Part shown: one piece after another, positions 1 to 5,112 of the stretch | Layout: the number at the start of each line of letters is the position of its first letter | How positions within the stretch are numbered: position 1 is the stretch's first letter | From: Candidatus Bathyarchaeota archaeon B23 | GTDB lineage: Archaea > Thermoproteota > Bathyarchaeia > TCS64 > B23 | Direction of reading: 5' to 3' | Length of the DNA: 5,112 nucleotides | Assembly: GCA_001593875.1 (NCBI GenBank) | Contig: LUCA01000071.1 | Coordinates: 1-5,112, forward strand | Program-made: the position numbers and the translations under genes | Notes under the pieces: generated by a model | The model's input: only the letters and a program-made list of their open reading frames with translations | What the model was told of the DNA's origin: nothing | The model's database searches: none

Positions 1-420
1 GCTGCTGAGGGTGAGGCTCACAGCCATCCCAGCCCATAAGGGGAGAGCAACGCCCAACACGCCAGGAGGAGGGAAGTAGAGCCATAGATATCCGCCGACC
101 ACAACGCCGATGACCAAGGAGGCCAGCACACAGCCCAATAGGAGCCTACACCTCAGACGGTAGATGACCCAGGCGGCGACGAGATTCGCCGCAGGCCCTA
201 AAAAGACATCGACGACCCCCAGCATATAATAGGCGTTCCCCACCAGACAACCCAAGGCGACGCCCAGGATGCCAGGCCAGCCCAGGAGGGCTGAGAGGGG
301 TATGAGGCAGTCCGCCACCCTCAGCTGTACAGGGCCGAAGGAGATGGGAGCCAACACGATGACCAAGACGGCATAGAGCGCCGCCATCACTGCCAAGACT
401 CCAACCTCCCTAATCTCCAT
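1..420 (-). CDS. queT: QueT-family transporter (ECF-type S component), partial, C-terminus off the left edge
   Basis: Reading from ATG at 420 down to base 1 gives 140 uninterrupted codons, so the end is missing. The protein is very hydrophobic with several membrane helices. Its N-terminal part carries the signature I associate with the QueT/DUF988 family: a first helix with ALYAVLVIVLAPISFGP followed by VQLRVADCLIPL, then a GxxLGxxxxN-like stretch (about residues 51-62), then a VVDVFLGPAANLVAA stretch (about 74-88). QueT proteins are membrane substrate-binding S components of energy-coupling-factor transporters and import precursors of the modified bases queuosine or, in archaea, archaeosine. 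No ATPase or T component is visible, so it would depend on modules elsewhere. The start is supported by a strong SD (434 to 426, five bases from ATG). The substrate is inferred from the family only. Confidence 0.8.
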   Translation of the reverse strand, partial: MEIREVGVLAVMAALYAVLVIVLAPISFGPVQLRVADCLIPLSALLGWPGILGVALGCLVGNAYYMLGVVDVFLGPAANLVAAWVIYRLRCRLLLGCVLASLVIGVVVGGYLWLYFPPPGVLGVALPLWAGMAVSLTLSS

Positions 421-425
421 ACCGA

Positions 426-434
426 CACCTCCCC
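426..434 (-). promoter_or_regulatory. Strong ribosome binding site of the queT-like gene
   Basis: On the minus strand GGGGAGGTG ends five bases before ATG at 420. It fits the archaeal anti-SD (CACCTCC) well and fixes the start of the transporter gene. It is preceded within two bases by a stable hairpin. Confidence 0.7.
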
Positions 435-436
435 TA

Positions 437-452
437 GGGGCGGAGACGCCCC
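437..452 (-). promoter_or_regulatory. GC hairpin in the leader of the queT-like gene
   Basis: A perfect six-base-pair stem, GGGGCG with CGCCCC, closes a four-base loop (TCTC on the transcript strand) two bases before the SD. A competing pairing of CUCC (445-442) with GGAG (432-429) would cover the SD and break the first stem. The structure is seen directly; any regulatory role is inference. No preQ1 riboswitch consensus was recognised. Confidence 0.4.
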
Positions 453-484
453 AAACAGGCTCGCGTTGGAATAAAATAACATAC

Positions 485-492
485 TATGTAAA
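485..492 (-). promoter_or_regulatory. Candidate TATA box for the queT-like gene
   Basis: The minus strand reads TTTACATA from 492 to 485, one mismatch from the archaeal TATA consensus TTTAWATA. Initiation about 25 bases downstream would fall near 462, giving a leader of roughly 40 bases that contains the hairpin and SD. It lies just after the stop codon of the upstream gene at 509. The region is AT-rich, so a chance match is possible. Confidence 0.35.
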
Positions 493-508
493 TTGCTCAG
501 GATCTCAA

Positions 509-1231
509 CTATAGAGGGTTACGATCAACGGCAAAGAGTATCGGCTCATCATCTCTTAGAAGTCTGAAATCTACGTTGATCTGGATGTAGTCATACTGAG
601 GATTTAGGATGCGCTGGAGATGGGGGTGGCTTGAGGCATTATTGGGGCGGTCTATTTGAATTGGGCCTGTTATACATAATGTATACCATCCCTTATAGGG
701 TAAAGTCGTCTCGTAACTTCCAACACTACTTGTATTCATGGACCAAATTATGGGGGACTGCCATATCGTTATGTTCCCCCTCCTCCCAACTCTGATGCCA
801 GACTCGTTGTGAAACGCATTTCCCTCCTGGAGGGTTAAGGGTATCTCTAAGCCCTCTCGAGGCCAGAAAAATAGAGATATTCTAAGAGTCAAGTTATCTT
901 CTGGAGCATAGAATACGACGAAGAAATCCCTATTACTCTCCACTCCATGATCGGTCTTAATACTCCAATACTCAACACTATACCCAGAAACAATTATAAT
1001 ACCCCTATCAAAGTGAGAGGGAGGATTTCTCATAGATATATTTACAAGTTCAAGGAGAGGAGCCAGCTGATCAAGTCTATCTCGCAGTGTTCTAATCTCC
1101 TCCTGCTGACTCTGAATAACCCTTTTTTGAACCTCAAACCTATGATACAGATTAATGTAAAATCCTAAAACAAAGATTAATCCAATCAATAAACATAAAA
1201 TCAAACTCTGAAGAAAAATAGAGGGTTTCAT
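509..1231 (-). CDS. Unrecognised membrane-anchored, probably glycosylated surface protein, 240 aa
   Basis: I do not recognise a family. One hydrophobic helix (about residues 5-28) is followed by a charged, heptad-like segment (about 29-60, rich in Q, E, R and L) that could form a short coiled coil, then a domain with alternating beta-type hydrophobics and many aromatic residues (about 75-235). There are six N-glycosylation sequons: N64, N113, N142, N153, N166 and N198. That density suggests the main domain is outside the cell, although basic residues just after the helix (R31, K36, R37) do not clearly support that topology. The only cysteines are C13 in the helix and C186. The start lies one base after the TAA of the upstream gene with no clear SD, so translation may be coupled to it. 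The stop is TAG. Base composition is much more AT-rich than the conserved genes of the window. Confidence 0.65.
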   Translation of the reverse strand: MKPSIFLQSLILCLLIGLIFVLGFYINLYHRFEVQKRVIQSQQEEIRTLRDRLDQLAPLLELVNISMRNPPSHFDRGIIIVSGYSVEYWSIKTDHGVESNRDFFVVFYAPEDNLTLRISLFFWPREGLEIPLTLQEGNAFHNESGIRVGRRGNITIWQSPIIWSMNTSSVGSYETTLPYKGWYTLCITGPIQIDRPNNASSHPHLQRILNPQYDYIQINVDFRLLRDDEPILFAVDRNPL

Positions 1232-1232
1232 T

Positions 1233-1601
1233 TTAGTGCATAATCCATGTTATACGTCCTTTATACTTTACGTATCCGTATAGGGTATTATATACATCTA
1301 TGACAGTCTCTTGATCATTACAAGTGATTGTTGGTGAACTTTCTCCTGATCCAAGATAACCACGCCACTTTTTCACCCCGTTAACTATTATCGCCACTCT
1401 AACTTTAGTTCCAGCAGGTTCAACTTTTTTCATCTTTACCTTGACGGCATAGGGTTCTCTTGGGCCATAATGATCAGATTGTCCATAGTATAATTCACCA
1501 GAAATGTTCTCATATTCATACCATACTAATGGCTCAACGGAGCCAATTGTTACTATCACCATAGAAATTAATACCAACAAACCTAATAATTTCATCTTCA
1601 T
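1233..1601 (-). CDS. Unrecognised small exported protein, 122 aa
   Basis: I do not recognise a family. Residues 1-21 (two lysines, then L, V and I rich, ending TIGS) look like a signal peptide or N-terminal anchor. The remaining 100 residues are rich in Y, V, K and G with beta-strand patterning, notably KVRVAIIVNG (66-75) and YGYVKYKGRI (108-117). One sequon (N32) and one cysteine (C94) are present. ATG at 1601 has no SD but stands about 25 bases downstream of a TATA-like element, as expected for a leaderless archaeal transcript. Its stop is one base before the ATG of the 240-residue membrane-anchored gene, so the two are probably co-transcribed and may act together at the cell surface. Small size and lack of recognised homology limit confidence, but the signal peptide and tight gene spacing argue for a real gene. 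Confidence 0.6.
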   Translation of the reverse strand: MKMKLLGLLVLISMVIVTIGSVEPLVWYEYENISGELYYGQSDHYGPREPYAVKVKMKKVEPAGTKVRVAIIVNGVKKWRGYLGSGESSPTITCNDQETVIDVYNTLYGYVKYKGRITWIMH

Positions 1602-1750
1602 TTACAGAGGTTGAAATGGGAATTAATAAATTTTTGTAAATTAGTTTTTCATAAATTAACTAAATGAAAACTTCTCCAGTGAGACTTTTTTATGTAGACT
1701 GCCAACTCATAATGATAAGGCAATTTTTCTTTTTTAACAAAGTTTTTTAG
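1602..1750. other. AT-rich spacer between tRNA-Ser and the secreted-protein pair
   Basis: This 149-base stretch is very AT-rich (1621-1680 has 10 G+C in 60). It holds the promoter of the gene at 1233-1601, a weak inverted repeat (TTAGTT at 1641-1646 with AACTAA at 1658-1663) and three plus-strand T-tracts between about 1723 and 1749. The T-tracts have the wrong orientation to terminate the tRNA transcript, which runs leftward. I see no convincing gene here. Confidence 0.5.
1621..1630 (-). promoter_or_regulatory. TATA box of the secreted-protein gene pair
   Basis: The minus strand reads TTTATTAATT from 1630 to 1621, preceded by an A-rich BRE-like ACAAAAA. Its centre is about 25 bases from the ATG at 1601, so initiation would fall at or next to the start codon. 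This fits the lack of an SD and a leaderless transcript. Confidence 0.5.
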
Positions 1751-1839
1751 TGGCGCCGGGGGTGGGATTTGAACCCACGCGGCCCGTGGGGGCCACAGAC
1801 TTAGCAGGCCTGCTCCCTACCTGGCTAGGAGACCCCGGC
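1751..1839 (-). tRNA. tRNA-Ser(GCU)
   Basis: The minus strand folds into a class II cloverleaf. The acceptor arm is GCCGGGG (1839-1833) with CCCCGGC (1761-1755), followed by discriminator G (1754) and an encoded CCA (1753-1751). The anticodon stem CAGGC/GTCTG, with one G-U pair, closes the loop CTGCTAA; the anticodon GCT lies at 1805-1803 and reads AGC and AGU serine codons. A long variable arm with GGCCC/GGGCC pairing is diagnostic of serine among class II tRNAs, and G at the discriminator agrees. The T arm is GTGGG, TTCAAAT, CCCAC. No intron is seen. The 3' end faces the AT-rich block, a usual geometry for integrated elements. Confidence 0.96.
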
Positions 1840-1899
1840 GGAGGATGATGGGTGTCCCTCCCCCTGGGCCTACACCCGGATTTGTTGAGGGTGGAGGCG

Positions 1900-1908
1900 T
1901 TGTATTAA
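1900..1908 (-). promoter_or_regulatory. Possible promoter of tRNA-Ser
   Basis: Just past the dehydrogenase stop codon the minus strand reads GAGAAAAGC followed by TTAATAC, a passable BRE and TATA. It is the only AT-rich element between the two genes, and would give a 5' leader of roughly 35-45 bases to be removed by RNase P. Read-through from the dehydrogenase gene is the alternative. Confidence 0.3.
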
Positions 1909-1916
1909 GCTTTTCT

Positions 1917-3050
1917 CTAGGGCGTTATCGCCACCTTTAGGCCTTCCCGCCCCTCGGCGTAGCTCAGGGCCTCCGGGGCCTCCTCCACCTTGAAGCGGTC
2001 GGTGACGAGCTCCTTGAGGGGGAGCTCTTCCCCTAGGCCCATCTCCAGGGCCTTGAGGGCCTTGCGGAACTGCGCTGGGGGGTAGGCCCAGCAGCCCAGG
2101 ATGTCGATGTCCTTCCAGCAGATGAGGTGAGGCCTGATCTCGACGCCGCCTGGGTCGGTGAAGTGGCCCACCTCTATGAGGCGTCCGCCACGCCTCGTCA
2201 TCGCTATGCCCTCGGGGAAGGCGGCTGGAGCTCCGGCGCACTCGACGACGACGTCGGCCCCCACGCCGCCGGTCAGCCTCTCCACCTCCGCCACCCGCTC
2301 CTCCATCGTCCCATAGGCCTTGAGGTCGATGGTGTGGTCGGCGCCCATCCGCTCAGCCATCTCCAGCCTCCGATCTATGCCGTCGACGGCGATGATGAGG
2401 CCGGCTCCCATCAGCCTGGCCGCTGCGACGGCCAACAACCCGATGGGGCCCACGCCCTGGACGACGACCGTCGACCCGAGGCCGAAGCCCTCACCGGCGG
2501 TGGGGAATCCAGGCTCGAAGGCCCGTTCCAGGGCCCGAGTCGAGACGGCCATGGGCTCCGTCAGCACCGCCACCTCCGGCGGCATCCCCTCTGGCACCCT
2601 GTAGACCCACCAGTGGCCGGCGTCGACGTAGAGGTATTCCGACCAGCCGCCGTAGAGGTGAGGCGGCTGCCGACAGCTCATGTTGACGCCGAGCACCCTC
2701 CGATTCTGGCAGAGCGTCGGCCGTTGGGGCACGAAGCGGCAGTAGTAGCAGGCGCCGCAGAAGGCGCTGGTCCCGGGGACGACGGTGATGAGGTCTCCCT
2801 CAGAGAGGGGGTTGCCCAAAACCTCCAGGCCTCGGGCCTCGTCGTCGATCTCCTCCACCCTGCCGACGAACTCGTGGCCGGGTATTATCGGCAGCGGAAC
2901 CCTCAGCCGACCGTGGTAGAGGTGGATGTCGGTGCCGCAGATTCCGCAGAGCTCCACCCTCATCAAGAGGGCCTTGCCCCCCACCTCCGGTCTGGGGAAG
3001 TCCTCCACCTCTAGCCTCCCAACCTCCTTCAGGACGGCTGCCCTAACCAT
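1917..3050 (-). CDS. Zinc-dependent medium-chain alcohol dehydrogenase, TM0436-like subgroup
   Basis: This intact 377-residue gene encodes a medium-chain dehydrogenase/reductase. The GroES-like catalytic domain comes first. Catalytic zinc ligands are C38 (in GICGTD), H59 with E60 (in PGHE) and E165. A structural zinc lobe is present with C98, C101, C104 and C114. The Rossmann domain starts near 193 with G199-x-G201-x-x-G204, and D223 at the end of the second strand suggests NAD(H) over NADP(H). The stretch NRRVLGVNMSC (116-126) followed by PHLYGGWSEY resembles, from memory, Thermotoga TM0436 and its relatives, whose physiological substrate is unsettled; it should be a soluble polyol, sugar or alcohol oxidoreductase. 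It is less like threonine 3-dehydrogenase. The start MVRAAVL matches the usual MDR N-terminus; there is no SD, so a leaderless transcript is likely. The stop is TAG. Transcribed divergently from the threonine genes. Confidence 0.93.
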   Translation of the reverse strand: MVRAAVLKEVGRLEVEDFPRPEVGGKALLMRVELCGICGTDIHLYHGRLRVPLPIIPGHEFVGRVEEIDDEARGLEVLGNPLSEGDLITVVPGTSAFCGACYYCRFVPQRPTLCQNRRVLGVNMSCRQPPHLYGGWSEYLYVDAGHWWVYRVPEGMPPEVAVLTEPMAVSTRALERAFEPGFPTAGEGFGLGSTVVVQGVGPIGLLAVAAARLMGAGLIIAVDGIDRRLEMAERMGADHTIDLKAYGTMEERVAEVERLTGGVGADVVVECAGAPAAFPEGIAMTRRGGRLIEVGHFTDPGGVEIRPHLICWKDIDILGCWAYPPAQFRKALKALEMGLGEELPLKELVTDRFKVEEAPEALSYAEGREGLKVAITP

Positions 3051-3072
3051 ACATGGGGAGATAGGCCCCTAG

Positions 3073-3080
3073 CCCTATAC
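3073..3080 (-). promoter_or_regulatory. Candidate promoter of the dehydrogenase gene
   Basis: On the minus strand GAAAGAG precedes GTATAG (3080-3075), whose centre lies about 25-27 bases before ATG at 3050. Initiation would therefore fall at the start codon, matching the absence of an SD. The CATATAAG reading of the opposite-strand TATA (near 3103-3110) is a second candidate and would give a leader of about 30 bases. Confidence 0.4.
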
Positions 3081-3095
3081 CTCTTTCGATGATCC

Positions 3096-3108
3096 AGAAA
3101 ACTTATAT
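3096..3108 (+). promoter_or_regulatory. Promoter (BRE and TATA) of the threonine operon
   Basis: The plus strand reads AGAAAAC followed by TTATAT, a good archaeal BRE-TATA pair. Initiation about 25 bases downstream would fall near 3130, leaving a leader of about 30 bases with a GAGGTG ribosome binding site at 3151-3156 ahead of the expected kinase start at 3161. Confidence 0.55.
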
Positions 3109-3150
3109 GGATTTCAAGCCCTCTAAAGGTGCGCTGGGTGTCCGAGGTGA

Positions 3151-3156
3151 GAGGTG
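3151..3156 (+). promoter_or_regulatory. Ribosome binding site in front of the damaged homoserine kinase start
   Basis: GAGGTG stands four bases before A3161. The bases there read CCTAGAAACAG where an intact gene would be expected to read CCTATGAAACAG. The site therefore points to the place where the start codon should be. A second GAGGTGA at 3144-3150 precedes a GTG at 3154, but that reading frame meets TAG two codons later. Confidence 0.5.
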
Positions 3157-3162
3157 GCCTAG

Positions 3163-4072
3163 AAACAGATTGAGGTCTACGCCCCAGCCTCCATAGCCAA
3201 CCTCGGACCGGGCTTCGACGTCTTCGCCCTCGCCCTCGAGGGCCTCGGCGACGTTCTGAGGCTTGAGCTGATGGAGGAGAGGGTCGTCCACATCTCCGTG
3301 AGGGGGGTCGACGCCGACTTGATCCCTAGGGATCCGAGGGCCAACAGCGCCGGGGCGGTGCTTAGATATCTCCTTAGGCGTCTCAGGCTGCCCTGCGGCT
3401 TCCACGTGGAGATGGCGAAGGGGGTTCCACCTGGTAGGGGGCTGGGCTCCTCGGGGGCCTCAGCCGCCGCAGCCGCCTACGCCGCCATGAGGCTTCTGGA
3501 CTTGAGGCTTCCAATCTGGGAGCTGGTGAGGCTTGCGGCCGTGGGCGAGGAGGCCGTCTCGGGGAGCCCCCACGCCGACAACGTCTCGGCCTCCCTCCTG
3601 GGGGGTTTCACCATCGTCTCAGGCGACTATGAGGTTCTGAGGCTAGACCCCCCTCAGCTGGAGATCGCCATCGCCGTCCCCGAGATTTAAGACGAGGCTG
3701 GCCCGGGGGCTCCTCCCAAGGGAGGTGGCGTTGAGGGAGGCGGCGGCCAACCTCGCCTACGCCTCTAGGATGGCGGCGGCCGCAGCCCTGGGCGATGCGA
3801 GGCTCTTCGGCGAGAGCATCTGCGACAGGCTCATCGAGCCCCACAGGGCGAGGATGATCCCCAACTTCTACGGCGTCAAGGCCGCAGCCCTGGAGGCCGG
3901 AGCCCTGGGATGCTCCATAGCCGGCGGAGGCCCCTCCCTCTTCGCCGTCGGCGGCAACCCGGAGGAGGTGGGGAGAGCGATGGCCGACGCCTTCCAGGAG
4001 GCTGGGGTTGAGAGCACCCTCTACTACTCCAAGCCCAGCAGCACCGGTGTGAGGGTCCTAGATGAGCTCTAG
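3163..4072 (+). pseudogene. thrB: Homoserine kinase, start codon lost and one +1 frameshift (damaged gene or sequence error)
   Basis: A GHMP-family kinase that phosphorylates homoserine on its hydroxyl with ATP, the step before threonine synthase. Frame 1 from 3163 runs to TAA at 3688-3690 and contains the N-terminal APASIANLGPGFDV motif (residues 8-21 of the restored protein), the ATP loop PPGRGLGSSGAS (90-101) and HADN (138-141). Frame 2 continues with KTRLARGLLPREV (from 3689), AGGGPS (254-259) and the C-terminus, ending at TAG 4070-4072. Removing one T from 3686-3688 joins the halves; adding a T between 3161 and 3162 restores ATG behind GAGGTG. The result is 303 residues, normal for the family. 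No ATG, GTG or TTG lies in frame between the TAG at 3160-3162 and ATG 3271, which is inside the first conserved domain. The next gene overlaps by 11 bases. Sequencing or assembly error, true decay, or unusual decoding cannot be separated from one sequence. Confidence 0.88.
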
Positions 4073-5112
4073 GTTTAGATGCGGCCTCTGCGGGAGGCGA
4101 TATCCCCCGGGCAGGAGGGTGAGATGCCTCTGCGGCGGCCTGCTGGAGGTGGAGCACGACCTCGACGAGGGTCTCACCCCCTCCCTCTTCGACGGCAGGC
4201 TAGGCGCCAGGCTTCCCCCCTACAACAGCGGCGTCTGGAGGTTCAAGGAGTTGATCCACCCCGGGATCGAGGAGCGCCTCATCGTCTCTCGAGGGGAGGG
4301 AAACACGAATCTCTACAGGCATGGAGGCCTCTCAGCCTACGTAGGCCTCCAGAGGCTTTGGGTGAAGCATGAGGGGGAGAACCCGACGGGCAGCTTCAAG
4401 GATCGGGGGATGACCGTCGGCATCTCCGAGGCGAGGCGCCTAGGCGTGGAGACCGTCGTCTGCGCCTCCACGGGGAACACCTCCGCCTCCCTCGCCGCCT
4501 ACGCCGCCCAGGCTGAGATGCGCTGCATCGTCCTCATCCCCCAGGGGGGAGTGGCCTACGGGAAGCTGGCCCAGGCCGTCGCCTACGGAGCCCGAGTCCT
4601 CCAGGTGGAGGGGGGCTTCGACGCCGCCATGCGCCTACTGGAGGAGGCTGTAAGGGCCCTCGGCCTCTACCCCCTCAACTCGATAAATCCCTGGAGGCTG
4701 GAGGGCCAGAAGGCCATCCTCCTGGAGCTGCTCCAACAGCGAGGCTGGAGGCCTCCAGACTGGGTCGTCCTGCCGGCTGGGAATCTCGGAAACACCTCCG
4801 CCTTCGGCAAGGCCCTGAGGGAGATGGTGGAGCTGGGCCTCGTCGACGAACCTCCCCGCCTGGCGGCGATCCAGGCCGAGGGGGCCAACCCCTTCTACAG
4901 GCTTTGGAGGGGGGGAGGCACGGAGCTTCAGCCCCTGGAGAATCCGAGAACCGTCGCCTCAGCCATCAGGATCGGGAGGCCTGTGAACTGGAGGAGGGCC
5001 CTCAGGGCGATCAGGTGGAGCGGGGGCGTGGTGGAGCAGGTCTCGGATCAGGAGATCATGGATGCGAAGGCCGTCGTAGATCGCTGTGGAATAGGATGCG
5101 AGCCGGCCTCAG
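4062..5112 (+). CDS. thrC: Threonine synthase, partial, C-terminus off the right edge
   Basis: Reading from ATG 4062 gives 350 uninterrupted codons to the edge; family members of about 400 residues suggest a short piece is missing. This PLP enzyme converts O-phosphohomoserine to threonine and phosphate in the cytoplasm. An N-terminal zinc ribbon is visible (C7, C10, C22, C24, in CGLC and CLCGGLLEVE), as in archaeal threonine synthases. The PLP-binding lysine is K113 in ENPTGSFKDRG, the STGNTSAS loop lies at 136-143, and the phosphate-binding PAGNLGNTSAFGK loop at 238-250. ATG overlaps the end of the kinase gene by 11 bases (GATGAGCTCTAG) and has GAGGG about six bases upstream, so translation is probably coupled. 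Cysteate synthase and other fold type II enzymes are alternatives, but the kinase neighbour decides for threonine synthase. Confidence 0.95.
   Translation, partial: MSSRFRCGLCGRRYPPGRRVRCLCGGLLEVEHDLDEGLTPSLFDGRLGARLPPYNSGVWRFKELIHPGIEERLIVSRGEGNTNLYRHGGLSAYVGLQRLWVKHEGENPTGSFKDRGMTVGISEARRLGVETVVCASTGNTSASLAAYAAQAEMRCIVLIPQGGVAYGKLAQAVAYGARVLQVEGGFDAAMRLLEEAVRALGLYPLNSINPWRLEGQKAILLELLQQRGWRPPDWVVLPAGNLGNTSAFGKALREMVELGLVDEPPRLAAIQAEGANPFYRLWRGGGTELQPLENPRTVASAIRIGRPVNWRRALRAIRWSGGVVEQVSDQEIMDAKAVVDRCGIGCEPAS

Noticed and set aside
421..508. An att-like copy of the tRNA-Ser 3' end at the far side of the AT-rich island
   Set aside because: By eye no stretch matches the T arm or acceptor end of the tRNA, so integration is not supported by a repeat.
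947..1168. 73-codon plus-strand open frame in the AT-rich block
   Set aside because: It is antisense to the membrane-anchored protein gene, which has a coherent anchor, stalk and sequons; no SD or promoter is seen for the plus strand.
1233..1601. Small exported protein as a type IV pilin or archaellin, or a bacteriocin
   Set aside because: The N-terminus lacks the basic-glycine cleavage motif of class III signal peptides, and no bacteriocin family signature or transporter neighbour is present.
1723..1749. Three T-tracts as an archaeal terminator
   Set aside because: They are T-rich only on the plus strand, while the tRNA and its neighbours are transcribed leftward; no plus-strand gene ends here.
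1664..1750. 28-codon plus-strand frame from ATG 1664 ending at the tRNA boundary
   Set aside because: Rich in F and I from T-tracts, no SD, no recognisable motif; chance frame in AT-rich DNA.
1870..2241. 123-codon minus-strand open frame
   Set aside because: It overlaps the dehydrogenase 3' end in another frame and translates to arginine-, glycine- and proline-rich filler.
2127..3014. 295-codon open frame on the plus strand, and a 94-codon frame at 2320-2604
   Set aside because: Both lie antisense to the intact dehydrogenase, have low-complexity H/P/A/R-rich translations and match no family; they are shadows of a GC-rich gene.
3160..3162. TAG read as pyrrolysine in homoserine kinase
   Set aside because: Three other genes in the window end with TAG, and one missing T gives a perfect ATG behind an SD; recoding is the less economical reading.
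4079..4372. 97-codon plus-strand frame and the 93-codon minus-strand frame at 3876-4157
   Set aside because: Both are off-frame or antisense shadows of the threonine synthase and homoserine kinase coding sequence, with arginine- and proline-rich translations.

Overview
The window looks archaeal. Promoters read as BRE plus TATA boxes rather than -35/-10 boxes, some start codons have no Shine-Dalgarno (SD) sequence and sit about 25 bases downstream of a TATA box (leaderless transcripts), the serine tRNA has archaeal form with an encoded CCA, and a secreted protein carries six N-glycosylation sequons. The conserved genes are GC-rich (line 4501-4560 is 42/60 G+C) and use AGG heavily for arginine. 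A TACK-type, perhaps Bathyarchaeia-like, thermophilic archaeon is my guess, at low confidence. No mobile-element gene, CRISPR array or defence system is visible.

Layout. (1) 1-420, minus: the N-terminal part of a QueT-family queuosine/archaeosine-precursor transporter, cut by the window edge, with an 87-base leader holding a perfect GC hairpin and a strong SD. (2) 509-1601, minus: two unrecognised genes one base apart, an exported small protein and a membrane-anchored, sequon-rich protein. They lie in an AT-rich block (lines 1141-1200 and 1621-1680 are 12/60 and 10/60 G+C). (3) 1751-1839, minus: tRNA-Ser(GCU), whose 3' end faces the AT-rich block. (4) 1917-3050, minus: an intact zinc-dependent medium-chain dehydrogenase. 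(5) 3051-3162: a divergent promoter region. (6) 3163-4072, plus: homoserine kinase, recognisable over its full length but without a usable start codon and with a +1 frameshift near 3688. (7) 4062 to the right edge, plus: threonine synthase, open and intact as far as seen.

How the genes relate. Homoserine kinase and threonine synthase are the last two steps of threonine biosynthesis and overlap by 11 bases, so they form an operon. The kinase is the one clearly damaged gene: two single-T changes (one apparently lost in the start codon, one apparently gained in a TTT run) explain both defects, and undoing them gives a normal 303-residue enzyme. Assembly error, recent decay, or unusual decoding are all possible; error or decay is likeliest. 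The transporter, the dehydrogenase and the secreted pair have no evident functional link to threonine synthesis. The AT-rich secreted pair beside a tRNA 3' end is the best candidate for acquired DNA.
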